A stretch of 64,000 nt of DNA, from assembly GCA_038496675.1 (NCBI GenBank), contig CM076652.1, positions 2,588,682-2,652,681 on the forward strand. Direction: 5' to 3'. The position numbers were made by a program, and so were the translations under genes. This DNA comes from Rachycentron canadum (Eukaryota > Chordata > Actinopteri > Carangiformes > Rachycentridae). The notes under the pieces are model-generated. The model had not been told where the DNA came from. It made no database searches and worked only from the letters and a program-made list of their open reading frames with translations. Below are positions 36,424-48,294 of the stretch, one piece after another; positions within the stretch are counted from its first letter, which is position 1; each line of letters opens with the position of its first letter.

Positions 36424-39400
36424 ATGCCTACTGTGCTGGTGGGCGGGGCATCCTCCACCCACCATGTCGTACCTGTTGCCCTCACCTGCTCCTGGCTGTT
36501 TGTGCTCTTCCACACCGCCTTCAGTCAGAAACCTGCCAAGCTGCCCCTGATCGGCCGGAAACCCTTCATCGCCGCCTGGAACGCCCCGCTGGACATGTGC
36601 GCCATTAAACACAAGGTCACCATCAACGTCGACCGTCTCTTCCACATGCACGGGAGCCCACGTGCTGATTGGACAGGCCAGAATGTCACCATCTTCTACG
36701 CCAACCGGCTGGGATACTACCCTCACTACAACCCACAGGGTATTGCGGTGAATGGCGGCCTGCCACAGAACAGCAGCCTGGACCTGCACCTGTTCAAGGC
36801 CTACCAGGACATCAACCACTTCATTCCTGTAGAGGACTTCCGTGGCCTGGCCGTCATTGACTGGGAATTCTGGCGGCCTCAGTGGAACCGGAACTGGCAC
36901 AAGAAGGACATCTATCGACAAAAGTCGAGGGAACTGACCGCCAAGGCGTATGTGAACGTGACGGCGGCACAGGTGGAGGAACTGGCACGCCGGCAGTTTG
37001 AGAAAAGTGCTAAAGCGTTCATGCAGAGGACTATTCAGCTGGGCACGCGTCTTCGCCCCAATGCCCTCTGGGGATTCTACCTCTACCCCGACTGCCACAA
37101 CTACAACCTGCATGAGCAGAACTATACGGGTTTCTGCCCCCTGCTGGAGAGGCTGAGGAACGACGAGCTGCTGTGGCTGTGGAACAGCAGCACGGCGCTC
37201 TTTCCCTCCGTGGCGATCAGGAAAAGTCACACCAACAGCATCAGCAACCTGCACTTCGCCCAGCACAGGGTCAGAGAGTCGCTCCGGGTTGCCTCGCTGA
37301 CCTCGAAGGAGTACGACCTCCCTACCTACGTGTACATGAGACTGGGATACCGAGACGAGCCCCTGGCCTTCCTCACTGCAGTAAGATACTATAGTTATAA
37401 CGGTGATGTACGTTAATTAATCCGGTGATTTACATACTGAGCTCTGGATGGACAGTTATTTTCTCCAGTTTTCTCCAGGGATAGATTGTGTTATGTGCGG
37501 TACTCACCTATAGTCAGTGTTTTACCTGCAGTACATTCAGCTGTGGACGGGGTCAGCGTGCACACTTTTAAAAGATGGCCACTGAAACAGCCTAATATCT
37601 GTTTAATGTAAGCTTCATTTAGAATATTTTCTCTGCTTCATCTTCACATCGAAACACATTCCAGCTTGTTCTGATTCTCTGAACTGATGTGTGGTTGCAG
37701 CGTAATATTGCAGCTCCGTTTTGTGTAGGAATACGGTAGTTCAGTCACTGTTCCTTATTATCCCTCCATCTTCACAAAGCCAAACACACATTTTAGGAAC
37801 CCATCCATGGATCCATCCATCCATCCATCCATCCATCCATCCATCCATCCATCCATCCATCCATCCATCCATCCGTTCATTATCTATACTGCTTATCTGT
37901 GCAGGGTTGGGGGGCTGGAGCCAGCTGACACCGGGTGACGGTGGGGTAGAGCCTGGGCAGGTCAACCAGTCAGTAAAAGTCACACCTGTGGGCAATTTAG
38001 TCACCAATTAAACTCATGTCCATGTCTTTGGGCGCTCAACCTTTCTTTTCATTTGAGTGCAACATGCTGTTATGATTTGAGTTGTTTGTTTCACAATAAT
38101 TTGGCGGTAATAATGATACTGCTGGTGTCTGCACTAGGACACAAAACATGCGACTAAAACCTGTCTTTATTACCTCTGGACTCACTGGAAACCTTTCCTG
38201 AAGAGAAAGTTAAACCCAGTAATAAAGGTCTTCATGCAGGAAAATAAATAAAGAACTCTGAACTTTAAGCCACTTCCCACTCTGTAATTTGAAATATTAT
38301 AGGAAGGATGTTTCTTATTGCTGTATATACTGTGGAGGAACTCCATAAGCCACAGAATATACAAATATTTATCATAATGATGGACTTCCCATTGTAACTC
38401 ACTGTCTCTTTGACAGTTTACGTTTGCTCGCTACTGCCATCTTGTGGCGAATCAGAAAAGCAGCTCAAAGTCACAAATACAAGCCCAGTGCTGTGTTTTC
38501 CTTGTTCCTCGAGTGTTTGGGTTCTTTTTCACTTGATCTTGAACAGAATTAGCAGCGCCATCTTGTGGCTCTTTCACATGATTAGTCTCACTTTTCATAG
38601 TTCACTGATGGTTTCACCCCGTCTGCAGTCTCTTGGGACCATGTACGGGTTTCATCCTGTGGTGTCGGCACCTGAGCAGTTGGATTACTGATCTTCCTAT
38701 GAATCCCAGCCTCACGGGCACCATGCTGAGCTTTCCAGCCTGCGTCATGGCTCTCTGCTGCCAGCACAGTGTGCTTGGCTTGTTTTCTTTCCTGGGCTGT
38801 TGAAATGCTCTCTTCCTGTGGGATGGGGACCTTTACCATCAGGACTTTAATTATGATGTGACAAATTCATTAAGTCCAATAAAACAATCCTGACTATATA
38901 TTGTACTGGATGCCATGAGATAGTAGAGATGCATCCAACCATCTGACGTCTTCTTTGTTCCTGCACTGGTCACTTTCTAAATACCTCAACAAGTGTTTCC
39001 CTAATGTTTCTTACTCAGAGGTAAAAGCTCAGGTAAAAGTGAATGTGCCACTCTAAAGGTTTTGAATGTTCACTGTGCCTCTGCTGTGTGACCATGAGTC
39101 ATGGCATCTCTGTTTCCTGCAGAAGGACTTGATCCACACCATCGGGGAGAGCGCTGCCCTGGGAGCTGCAGGATTCGTCATCTGGGGCGACCTGAACTTG
39201 ACCACGTCGAGGGTAATGCATCCTCTGCCTATAATGGCCGATGATTCACTGATGCAAATGTAAATGTTGTTTTGGTTAATGATCTGCTGTCAAACTTTTC
39301 TTTTTGTGTCTAATTTTTGCTGATGAGTCAGATGAAGTCTGACTGTGAACTTTTGTGTGAGAAATATTCTTTTCTCAAGGTTCTACATTTGTTTTGGCCT

Positions 39401-41027
39401 TCAGAAAAACCACCGCTCTAATTAGTCAAACAATAGAAAGTTGACATCATGTGGTCGCGGCGTGTTGTGAAACCACTCTGACATTTTGAAAAGTATACTG
39501 CATGTTTTCATTGCCGGCTGTGTTTCTGTCTGCATGAAAGAAGTTCATCTAAACAGCATCTGTCAGTCGGACCCTCCAGGGTCTCAGGGAGTACAGCTGG
39601 GCGTCGTTCTTCGATAACAAAACCTTGACTTATCAAGGTAGCAGTTTTTCAATCAAATCCATTTTAACGCTGCTGTTCAAATTTCAGTTTCACTTTAGCT
39701 TTATTTTTAAGCTCGGTCTCTTTCGACGCTCAAATGTATTTGTGTCAGTAACACAGACTGTTTATAAAAGTGGACACAGACATCGGGGCTGAAAGTGAAG
39801 CCAGTGCTGAAGAGCCTCAAACCTTCATTCTCTCTAATGTCCATCAGGGGGCGACTCCACTGGTTGTTAAAGAAGTCAGATTGTATTGAAGTCTATGGGA
39901 AAATGTCCCTACTTCTCCTTGATTTATTAGCTCAGTAAACGTTTTCCTAATGAGTTTATGGTCTCAGTCTCTAGTTTCAAGTCTTCAATACAACATGATG
40001 TTCATTTTTTTAAATGATGGTCCATTTAGAGGAAAATAGACCAGAAAGCAGGGGATGAATCAGGGGGAGTGGCTACTGTGATTGACAGACTGTACCACCC
40101 AATCAGGATAGAGTACAGAGCAGGTCAGCTCCACCCCTCACTCCTCCTCAGCTCCACCTTCTCCTCCAAAGATGGTTTCTACTGGATTAAAAAAAGAAGC
40201 AAAGAGGAGCAAAGTGGGGGTTTCATAACAGCAGCTCACAATCCAATGGGTGATGTCACGGGGGGTTGCCACTGAGTAAATAAGCAGCCAATTACCGGCA
40301 TGATTGGATCGTGGTCCAAGCAAGCTGCATGCTCATTGGCTCTCTAACACTGATTAGATTTTTTCATTTATTCTATGGGAGTAAATACATGGTCTTTCTT
40401 GGTTCTTGATCGTGTCAGACTCATTTGGTTGGTCCATAAAAGTAAAAAGCTCACTGTGTCAGCTCAGTTTGGACAATTACTTTTCTTCACACACCACATC
40501 ACGACTCTTTGGTTGTGTTTCCACAGCCTAACTGCACCAAGGTCAAGTCCTTCCTGAGCCGTCGCCTGGGTCAGTACATCATCAACGTGACGCGAGCCGC
40601 TGAGGTCTGCAGCGACTTCCTGTGCCAGGGGAATGGCCGCTGTGTCCGCCGGGACCCCCGCGCCCACCATTACCTCCACTTGAGCGCTGACAGCTACCAC
40701 ATCCAGCCCTCTAGCAACGGGGACTTTGCTGTCACCGGGTGGCACTCTCAACACGAACTGCAGCTGCTGACCGAGAGGTTTCGCTGCCACTGCTACGAAG
40801 GCCACGAGGGCGAAAGCTGCGACAGCATCAACAAAGTAAAGGAGGACGACGGGCCGTGGAGGGACAGGGAGGAGGACGAGCAGGAGAAGAAGAGGACGGA
40901 GTGGGAGGTCGAGCAGGATGAACGATGGGAGACGGAGGAGAGTGCTGCACCTCCAACCAGCCTCAGTCTTCACACGATGTTGTTGATGCTCCTGTTGAAC
41001 CTGTTGTTAGTAAAAGCAGTTGAATGA
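36424..41027 (+). CDS. hyal4: hyaluronidase-4 (GH56), three coding exons
   Basis: Glycosaminoglycan endohydrolase, fish ortholog of HYAL4, whose mammalian form prefers chondroitin sulfate. Coding exons are 36424-37380, 39123-39212 (90 bp) and 40527-41027, phase 0, giving 515 aa. The leader peptide runs to about residue 35 (AFSQ). The GH56 domain has FIAAWNAPLDMC, catalytic D146/E148 in VIDWEFWRPQW, GFYLYPDCHNYN and WLWNSST. HYAL4-specific signatures are KDIYRQKSREL, RLGYRDEPLAFL, VIWGDLNLTTS and NCTKVKSF. At the substrate-contacting position (Tyr in most paralogs, Cys263 in human HYAL4 as I recall) this protein has Ala264 (ALFPSVAIRKS). The EGF-like end is CHCYEGHEGESC. Next come an unusual, highly charged linker (residues 452-488) and a short hydrophobic tail fitting a GPI signal. 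Introns hold a teleost repeat (37799-38015) and repeat A (39765-40275). Assignment rests on signature blocks and synteny and is strong. Confidence 0.95.
37799..38015 (+). repeat. (ATCC)n microsatellite plus ubiquitous teleost repeat, copy 2 (hyal4 intron 1)
   Basis: An ATCC tract (about 37802-37872) continues into gttcattatctatactgctt, gggctggagccagctgacac and gggcaatttagtcaccaatt, the same order as the copy at 6505-6705. The tandem tract probably grew from the ATCCATCC start of the element. Confidence 0.85.
38428..38443 (-). promoter_or_regulatory. CTCF-like motif (reverse), hyal4 intron 1
   Basis: Reverse complement of ctgccatcttgtggcg gives CCACAAGATGGCAG, one position off the CTCF core. 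A similar reverse motif (gcgccatcttgtggct) is at 38557-38572. Both face the opposite way to those at 4679 and 57874. Weak evidence. Confidence 0.25.
39765..40275 (+). repeat. repeat A, copy 9 (forward, nearly complete, hyal4 intron 2)
   Basis: Runs from ctgtttataaaagtggacac and gtgaagccagtgctg through the CTCF-like core (39841-39855), the tttattagctcagtaaac and atggtccatttagagg blocks, and gattgacagactgtaccacc to ctcctcagctccaccttctc and gtgatgtcac. Less diverged than most copies. Confidence 0.85.
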
Positions 41028-44000
41028 TTGATTGATTGATTTAAGATGATGGCATTTGATGAAAAGTCAAAAGCGATTACCAAAGTTATGAAAATCCTTT
41101 CTTCAGTGGGGACGTCAACGACTGAACTAAATTTCATGGCAAAGCCAGAAACAACTTTAACCATCCTCAGAGCCGCTATGCTAGCAAGGCTAAAAGCCAA
41201 AGAGATGCAGTTTACAGTGTCATTAAAAACACTTCATGTGTAATTAAGAGAAAATCATCTTATAATTAAAAGAAAATGTTTTCCAGTTACATTTCTATCA
41301 CTATCAAACCGAGAATATGTCTGAGAAATGTTTTGCTTACTTTCAAAATGAATGAATGAATCTCTAAACAGGAAGACATCTATGTCTTGGCCAGGAACAG
41401 GAACGTCCTGAGTCTGTTTTCAGTCAGGACAGAACCTGACTTCCTGCTTCCCCGTCTCCAGGCTCAGCACTGAGCTACGCTAACGGGAAGCAATCTGTAT
41501 ATTCACATTTACCATAGAGACATGACAGTCTACACTCTTCTATGACAACAAAGATTTACTTGTATCAAAGGTGTGAAAAACAAACATAAAAAGCATAAGG
41601 CTTCTTTTTAAGGAGTATGATGGCACTTTACCTGACACAGAGACTTCAGTGTAAAGGTACATCTCAAAAAACTGGAATATTATATAACCATGATTCTAAT
41701 TTGCTGAGATGCACCTGTGTTTGACGTCTGTGACAATCTGCACTGTCTCTTTGACCAACAACTGCATCAGTTTATCCAGGAACGTCGATTAGCAAACGTA
41801 GATACTGTTTGATAAACTGTGGACAGAGTCCAAGTTTGATGTGATGATCATCTAGCGCTGCTGCAGAGCCAAGGATCGGACCACTGGACCCTTGGATCAG
41901 ACTTTTAATTTGAAAAGCTTCAGGGTTTAGCAGAATCACAGTTAAGATGTGACTCACTGCAGGTTGATCCTCTGGTTTGTTCAGTCAAGCTCCACAAAGA
42001 TAACCACTAATATCTGGAGCTTGGTTTATGGTATTATTGAAGACATACTGTTTATTTCTGACGATTCAAGCTGTCATTTCACTTGTTATTATACAAATTG
42101 TGTATTTTTTATATTGCTGCTTACGTTACAGTCTTGAAGTACAGCTTGACAGGAAACATGTGGGTGCTATTGATTTCAAAATATTATGTATCTGTATCTT
42201 TTCATTCAGTTTTGTTTGGTTTCTTAAAAAAGTCTGAAAATAGAGGTTCAGATCTTTTTTTGATGACTGTGTAAAGGGTGAATGTTACTACATCTCAGTC
42301 TGGAGGAATCAGAGCAGTTTTTTGATTTTATTTCATCTCAGTTTGGCTGACAAACAGCTACCGTCCCTGAAGCTGATACTGTACTGTAGTTGTGAGAAAA
42401 ACACTGAACAGGAAGTAAAATATGGCACATACTATCTGAACACATGACTCATCAGCTCGCTGTGGTTTTATGGTTCTTTATAATTACCTTCTTGCTTGGG
42501 GCAGAAAATAAAACTTACAATATATGAGTGGTCTTCATGAGCCTGAAAGGTCTTTTTAAACCTGACAAAGACAGAAAAAGTGTCTTACAGGTTTGTCGGT
42601 GCTTCCAGTGAGTTACCAAATATGCAACAAGAACTATGCAACAAATGGAAAATGTTACCTGAATGTAAATGCACTGCTAATAAAGACTTTTCTTCAGTGC
42701 ATCTGAGTTTCTTTATTTTTTATCTGTGTGGATAAAATGGGATTTGATGAGAGCTGTTGGCGGCTGTTGGCCACTTTGTGCAACACAACCTTTTGTGTCT
42801 CTAATGTTGCTGCCGACTTTTAGTCTTCTTTGTAAAATATATGCTGAGGTTGAATGCAGATGAGCAAACCTCACAGTGACTCTTCTCCTTTCTCATCCAG
42901 AGTGACACAGAAAATGTGAATCATGCTCATGAAAAAAGGAGATGTGCGGACAGAGAGATTACAGCCTTTGCTTTCTGAACAACAATGACACATCAAACAT
43001 ACCACACATCTGCATTCTGCAGTAAAACTACTCCTCCACGTTAAAGTGTTTGAAACCAAACATAAGGACCTGCTATATATGATACAACCTTAGACAATAA
43101 CCTACATTTTTAATTTGAATTCAACACGAGCACATCAAGGCCCAGCCAGAGTACAACACCTCTGATAAACACACATAGCAATGATGGAAACAATGATCTC
43201 CAGACCAGAGAGAGTAAACAAACACAATTAAATAAAAATGACAATGAAAAGCTCCGGCGGAAATGAAATCGCAGGCAATGTAGACATAAATACATAAATC
43301 ATGCTCAAACACAGGAGACCACTGTTCTGTGGAACATCAAGGGACAGAAAGACCAATTATTATTGCTGTTACTCCATAAATTCATTCACAGTTAATGCAA
43401 TATAATCACAACAAACAGAAACAAAAGATCATATTGTTGCCATATTTAATGTTATTACATGGTTCTATATTTTTTCCTGTTTGCCGCCCTTAGAGCCGGT
43501 GAGCGGCACAACATTTTAAGAATTGCCTTTAATTTCATAAATGGCTGCTGTTGTGACATTAACCATAGATGTATAAGAAAACACATGTAAAAAATATAAA
43601 TGTAAAAACAAATCAAAAACAAAATGCATATATTCGTATAGGTCTGGGCTCATTTTTGATTATATTGAATATTTCAATATTTCCTAGCATATGTTTTTTT
43701 TTTTTTTTTTTCCTTTCTTTTATCAACCAGATAACGATCAATCAATGCGAAGAAACTGTTTCCTCTGACACATGAAACAGCAAAAAAAAAAACAGAGATG
43801 GAGATAAGTTTAGAAACAGCAAACCAACAGTCCCTCACAGGTCACTGAAGAGAGCAGCAGGTAGGAACTGATGTTACAAAAATATGGAAACACTGCATTT
43901 AAATTGATCTTTTTTTATCATATTTAAAACTCAGATATCACCTGTCAGGTAAAACATTACTGGATGGCACATTTAAATAATGTGGGATAATAAATAATTT

Positions 44001-44789
44001 TTGCTAATATTAAGAACAAACTGTGATATTGATTTATGATCTGCATCCAGATTGGTCATTGGGAAATTGACAGTTGGAAGATTATAAAAATCCATTAATT
44101 TATTTTATTTTATTTATGATTATTAATGAGTACAGAGGAGGGAGCTTGTTTATCCGCAACAGTTATTCCTCATGAAACAAGAAAATGATTAATTATTAGA
44201 GTATGGAAAATGCATCATCATCTTCAACAGAAGACACACAAAACAATAAATAAATAAAACAGTCTGGTGACTTATTTTATCAGGGAAATTGACTTTTGGT
44301 AATAAGTTGTTTGGTATAAGTAAAACTCTTATTTTCCAGCTACTTTCCTGAAAACTGCATTAAGCTCTAAAATATAGGATATTTCCAAGTTGTCAGTTAT
44401 TGTAGGGGCAATGGTGAAAGTGTTAGTTGTAACTGTTAAGTTGTTCCTGCTCATTATATTTAAACTTAAAAAAAAAAAAAAAAAAACAGGGACATTATGT
44501 GTATAATAGTTCATATGAAGTGAGATGAGCCTGTGAAGCCTCATTGGACAGATCAAACAAATTTATTGGGACAACATGATGGTTGAAATCAACAGGAAGT
44601 TTATATGTTTCCTACATTTGCATTTCAGTTAACAGGAAGTGAAAAATGACCAGTCTGCACCAGCGAAGACTCACAGTCGGATTTAAACCTCAACAACGAG
44701 AGTTTTGAGGTTGCCCTTAAACCGGTGAACTCTCTGAAATTGGGGTTGAGTCTTTTTTGTTTATTTGTATTTGTCTTCTGTTTGTCCAG
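41028..44789. other. hyal4 3' flank and intergenic region
   Basis: A diverged copy of the repeat seen at 10560 lies at about 41090-41200. AATAAA at 42679-42684, followed by T/G-rich sequence, could end a long hyal4 3' UTR. T runs occur at 43695-43711 and an A run at 44468-44485. No gene is seen; the 5' noncoding exon of the next gene is not identified. Confidence 0.4.
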
Positions 44790-44799
44790 AGCCATCACG

Positions 44800-47296
44800 A
44801 TGGCCACGCCCTTCCTGTCCGGCATCACCCTCTGTATCATTGGATGTATCATCACCGTCGTTGCCCTGCCAAATACTGAGCCGCCGCTGATCCATGACCA
44901 CCCCTTCGTGGCCATATGGAACGCCCCCACCGACCAATGTCAACAACTCCACATCCCACTGGACACAGCAGCCTTCCAGGCGGTGACCACACCCGTCGGC
45001 AGACCTGGTCAGTTCCTCACTATCTTCTACGAGGACCGCCTCGGCCTCTACCCTATGGTCGACACCATCAAGCGCAAGTTCTACAGAGGTGGCTTCCCCC
45101 AAAATGGCAACCTGACGGAGCATCTGGCCAAGGCCCAGAGTCAGATAGGTCACTACATCTCCCAGGATTCCTCTCCTGGGCTGGCTGTCATCGACTGGGA
45201 GTCCTGGCGCCCCCTGTGGGAACAGAACTGGGGATCAAAACGCATTTATCAGAAGCTGTCCATCTCTCACGCGCTGCAGGTGGCACCATTTCTATCTTCA
45301 AATAAAATTAAAAAACTGGCCAAGAGCCAGTTCCAGCACGCCAGCCGGCGCTTCATGGAGAGGACCATCGGCCTCGGCATTGGCGAGCGTCCGAGTCGTC
45401 GCTGGGGCTTCTACCTTTTCCCTGACTGCTACAACTACGGCTGGCAGGAGTCCAACTACACGGGGAAATGCTCCACGAAGACCCAGAAGCAGAATAATCA
45501 GATGTTGTGGCTGTGGGAGCACAGCACTGCCCTCTTTCCCTCAATCTACCTCCACCTATCTCTGAGGAACACCCCACTCGCCGCACTGTACGTCCGCAAC
45601 CGCGTCCAGGAGGCGCTACGGGTGGCAGCGCTGCCGAAACGTCCGTACACTGTGCCCGTGTACGTCTACTCCAGACCACTGTACCGGGATCAGACCCAGA
45701 AGTTCGAGAGTTTGGTGAGACTGAGTCTGATTACTTCATTGGTAATGCTGTGGGGAACTGGGACTGTTTGGTTCTTCAATCTTTCTAAGATTTCAGGAGT
45801 TGGCTACATGGACATTATTACCCTGACGATTGAAGGCCTCATTTAATTTCTTCTCTTTCTTAAACATGACTTGGCGATTTCAGGATTTCAACACGGAAGC
45901 TGTGGTAGTTTACCCAAAGCTGTTCACTTAACATGTCAAATCAACTAAGGAAACATGTCGAGTTGTTATTTCTCTAAAACTACAAAACTGTACGTTTCTC
46001 TACAAACTTGTGCTGCTACAAACATCCTTTGGGATTGTGGCCTATGTAGGAACACAACGTTCCCGTTCCTGATCCCCAATCCACTATGATTGGCTCTGTT
46101 GTTGTTACAACCAAGGGTCCAACAGCAGACCTACTTCAATCACTAATAAAAATCTGTTATCTTGGCATTGAATTGGTCTAAGATGTCGTTAGTTGGAGCT
46201 TGTGTTAAGACGGTTCCTTGTTAGAGAACATGACTTGTTGCGGAACTAAAACAAAATCATCTAAAAAAAAAAAAAGCTGTTTGATTCGTTGTATATTTGT
46301 ATTTGTTGAACCTGAATGTGTTTCGTCTTCTTCCAGATGGACCTGGTGAGCACTGTCGGGGAGTCTGTAGCTCTGGGAGCTTCAGGGGTCGTAATGTGGG
46401 GGGGGAGCAAAGACTACAACAATAAGGTAACCACAGCTTTCTGATGTGTACTCACTGGTTGGACGGGTCAGTGTCTTTAAAGGACACTTTTTCAAGTCTA
46501 TGTAGAAGTGTCACTTTTCTGTATGTGTTTACGTGGCTATGTTCCTGTTTTCAGGGTTTTATTGTGGCTGATAAAACCCTGAAAACAGGAACATAGATGA
46601 CCAGGGTTCAATAAGCAAACAATTAAACTGACTGTGTTTCCTCTTTTAGGAGGTGGTGACAATAAAGATGTGTGAAAGAACAACTTTTCTTTTTTTTAAT
46701 GTATTCTTCCTTGTTGTTCAGCTTCTCCCATCATTTCATTAAATTACAAACCATTATCATCCCATTTTATTTATTTAATTTTATCATATTCTTCTTTTTG
46801 TTTTTTCTGTCATTAAATAGAAACTATTTTATTTTACTTAATAACTTTTATATAAAAACTTAAACTAAAATTTAAACTAAACTTTTTAGTTTGCATTTTG
46901 AAATATAAAATCAAAGCTAAAATGAGAAAAGACGTCTCACCTGTAAGCCCCGCCCCCTTCCTGCAGGCTACCTGTCAGTCTCTGTCCGAGTACCTGACGT
47001 CCACCTTCAACCCGTACGTCGCCAACGTCACGGCGGCCGCCATGCTCTGCAGCCAGGTCCTGTGCCAGGGGAAGGGCCGCTGCGTCAGGAAGAACTACGA
47101 CTCCTCCCACTACCTGCACCTGAACCCCGCCCACTTCCGCCTCCTTCGGGCCGACCGGAAGTACGTGGCGGTCGGTCTGCCCTCCGCTGCCGACCTCAAC
47201 ACCTGGGCTGAAAACTTCACCTGTCAGTGCTACGCCGGCTCGAGCTGCTCCCCCAAACTGAGGCACCCGACCTCAATCAGACTGATCTGGGTTTAA
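44800..47296 (+). CDS. PH-20-like hyaluronidase (GH56) without membrane anchor, three coding exons
   Basis: Hyaluronan-cleaving endoglycosidase of the PH-20 (SPAM1) branch. Coding exons are 44800-45714, 46337-46426 (90 bp) and 46967-47296, phase 0, giving 444 aa. ATG 44800 lies ten bases after the acceptor CAG at 44789; the open frame further upstream is intron. The signal peptide spans roughly residues 5-23. The GH56 domain has FVAIWNAPTDQC, catalytic D132/E134 in VIDWESWRPLW, GFYLFPDCYN, ALFPSIY and LYVRNRVQEALRV (PH-20: LYVRNRVREAIRV). The EGF-like region FNPYVANVTAAAMLCSQVLCQ resembles PH-20, and its end CQCYAGSSC has the PH-20 spacing. The chain stops 14 residues later with no hydrophobic tail, so a secreted enzyme is predicted, unlike PH-20 and the neighbours. 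The strongly conserved RNDxLxWLW is QNNQMLWLW here. It is probably a tandem duplicate of the 54246 gene. Confidence 0.93.
46537..46596. repeat. perfect 26-bp hairpin in intron 2 of the PH-20-like gene
   Basis: Arms 46537-46562 and 46571-46596 are exact reverse complements, leaving an 8-base loop (tgtggctg). No mismatch is present. Nothing like it is seen in the introns of the other three genes. The origin is unknown. Confidence 0.9.
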
Positions 47297-47461
47297 TTTA
47301 CTCTTTCAATCACACCAGTGTTAAAAAAAACAAACAAACAAAAAACACCAATCTTTAATGTGGACAAAATCTATATCTTCTAAATCATTAAATGTAAAAT
47401 TATTCAGCCTTTTTACAATCAGATGATAATTTTATTTCAATTGAAAATTAAAAGCTGGCTC

Positions 47462-47467
47462 AATAAA
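47462..47467 (+). terminator. polyadenylation signal of the PH-20-like gene
   Basis: AATAAA in gctcaataaacactt, 166 bases after the stop codon; an A run follows within 15 bases. It is the first canonical signal downstream of the gene. Confidence 0.6.
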
Positions 47468-47884
47468 CACTTTTCAAAAAAAAAAAGTCTTTTGGTTTAA
47501 CTTGCGATCAATCATCACTTAAACAAGACATCATCTTCCTTCTTATCAGTGCTTTGGATTTATCTTGTGATAGGGATTGAAATCAATGTAAATGTCCTTA
47601 AATGTTACATTAAAAAAAGGAAATTTTACAAGCCAACTATGAAAGTGTATCTTTCCCAGGTTGTGCATAGAATTTACATTGCAAAGAAATTAGCTTAATT
47701 ACTTAATGCAAATAAGTCTATAACTGTGACTATTAAATGATTGAGAGGGATCTATTACCAGAAATTGAATATCATATTCATAGATATGTTTTCATTAGTA
47801 TATATTCACCTCACCCATCGGTCTGTGAGCTGCTGGTCTGAAGCCTCCAGTTTGGAATTTGTCCATCAGTCAACTTGTCTTGTT

Positions 47885-48290
47885 TTTTTTTCTAAACCAC
47901 AAGAAATCATATTTGGAGAAGGTACTCTATCTTGATTGGGTGGTACAGTCTGTCAATCACACAGTAGCCACGCCCCCCCAAGTCATCCCCTGCTTTCTGG
48001 TCTATTTTCCTCTGAATGGACCATCATTTAAAAAATGAACATCATGTTGTATTGAAGACTTGAAACTAGAGACTGAGACCATAAACTCATTAGGAAAACG
48101 TTTACTGAGCTAATAAATCAGGGGAGAAGTAGGGACATTTTCCCATAGACTTCAATACAATCTGACTTCTTTAACAACCAGAGGAGTCGCCCCCTGATGG
48201 TCATTAGAGAGGATGAAGGGTTAAGACTCTTCATCACTGGCTTCACTTCATAGACCCAGAGTCAACGTCCAATAAACAGACTGTTGTCCA
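47885..48290 (-). repeat. repeat A, copy 10 (reverse)
   Basis: Well preserved from tatttggagaaggt and tgattgggtggtacagtctg, with an internal deletion between them, to gactcttcatcactggcttc. The CTCF-like core is intact on the minus strand (48186-48200). Confidence 0.85.
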
Positions 48291-48294
48291 CAGA

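Noticed and set aside
36328..37266. 312-codon open frame antisense to hyal4 exon 1
   Set aside because: It mirrors the GC-rich coding exon; no domain, and similar long antisense frames occur opposite other hyaluronidase exons (15343-15951, 54330-55073). A shadow of codon bias.
44725..44799. Extended N-terminus for the PH-20-like gene
   Set aside because: This stretch lacks an ATG start and contains the polypyrimidine tract and acceptor (TTTGTCCAG); it is intron.
45715..45846. Read-through C-terminal extension of exon 1 of the PH-20-like gene
   Set aside because: A GTGAGA donor at 45715 at the same place as in the paralogs, and a perfect next exon at 46337, show this is intron 1.
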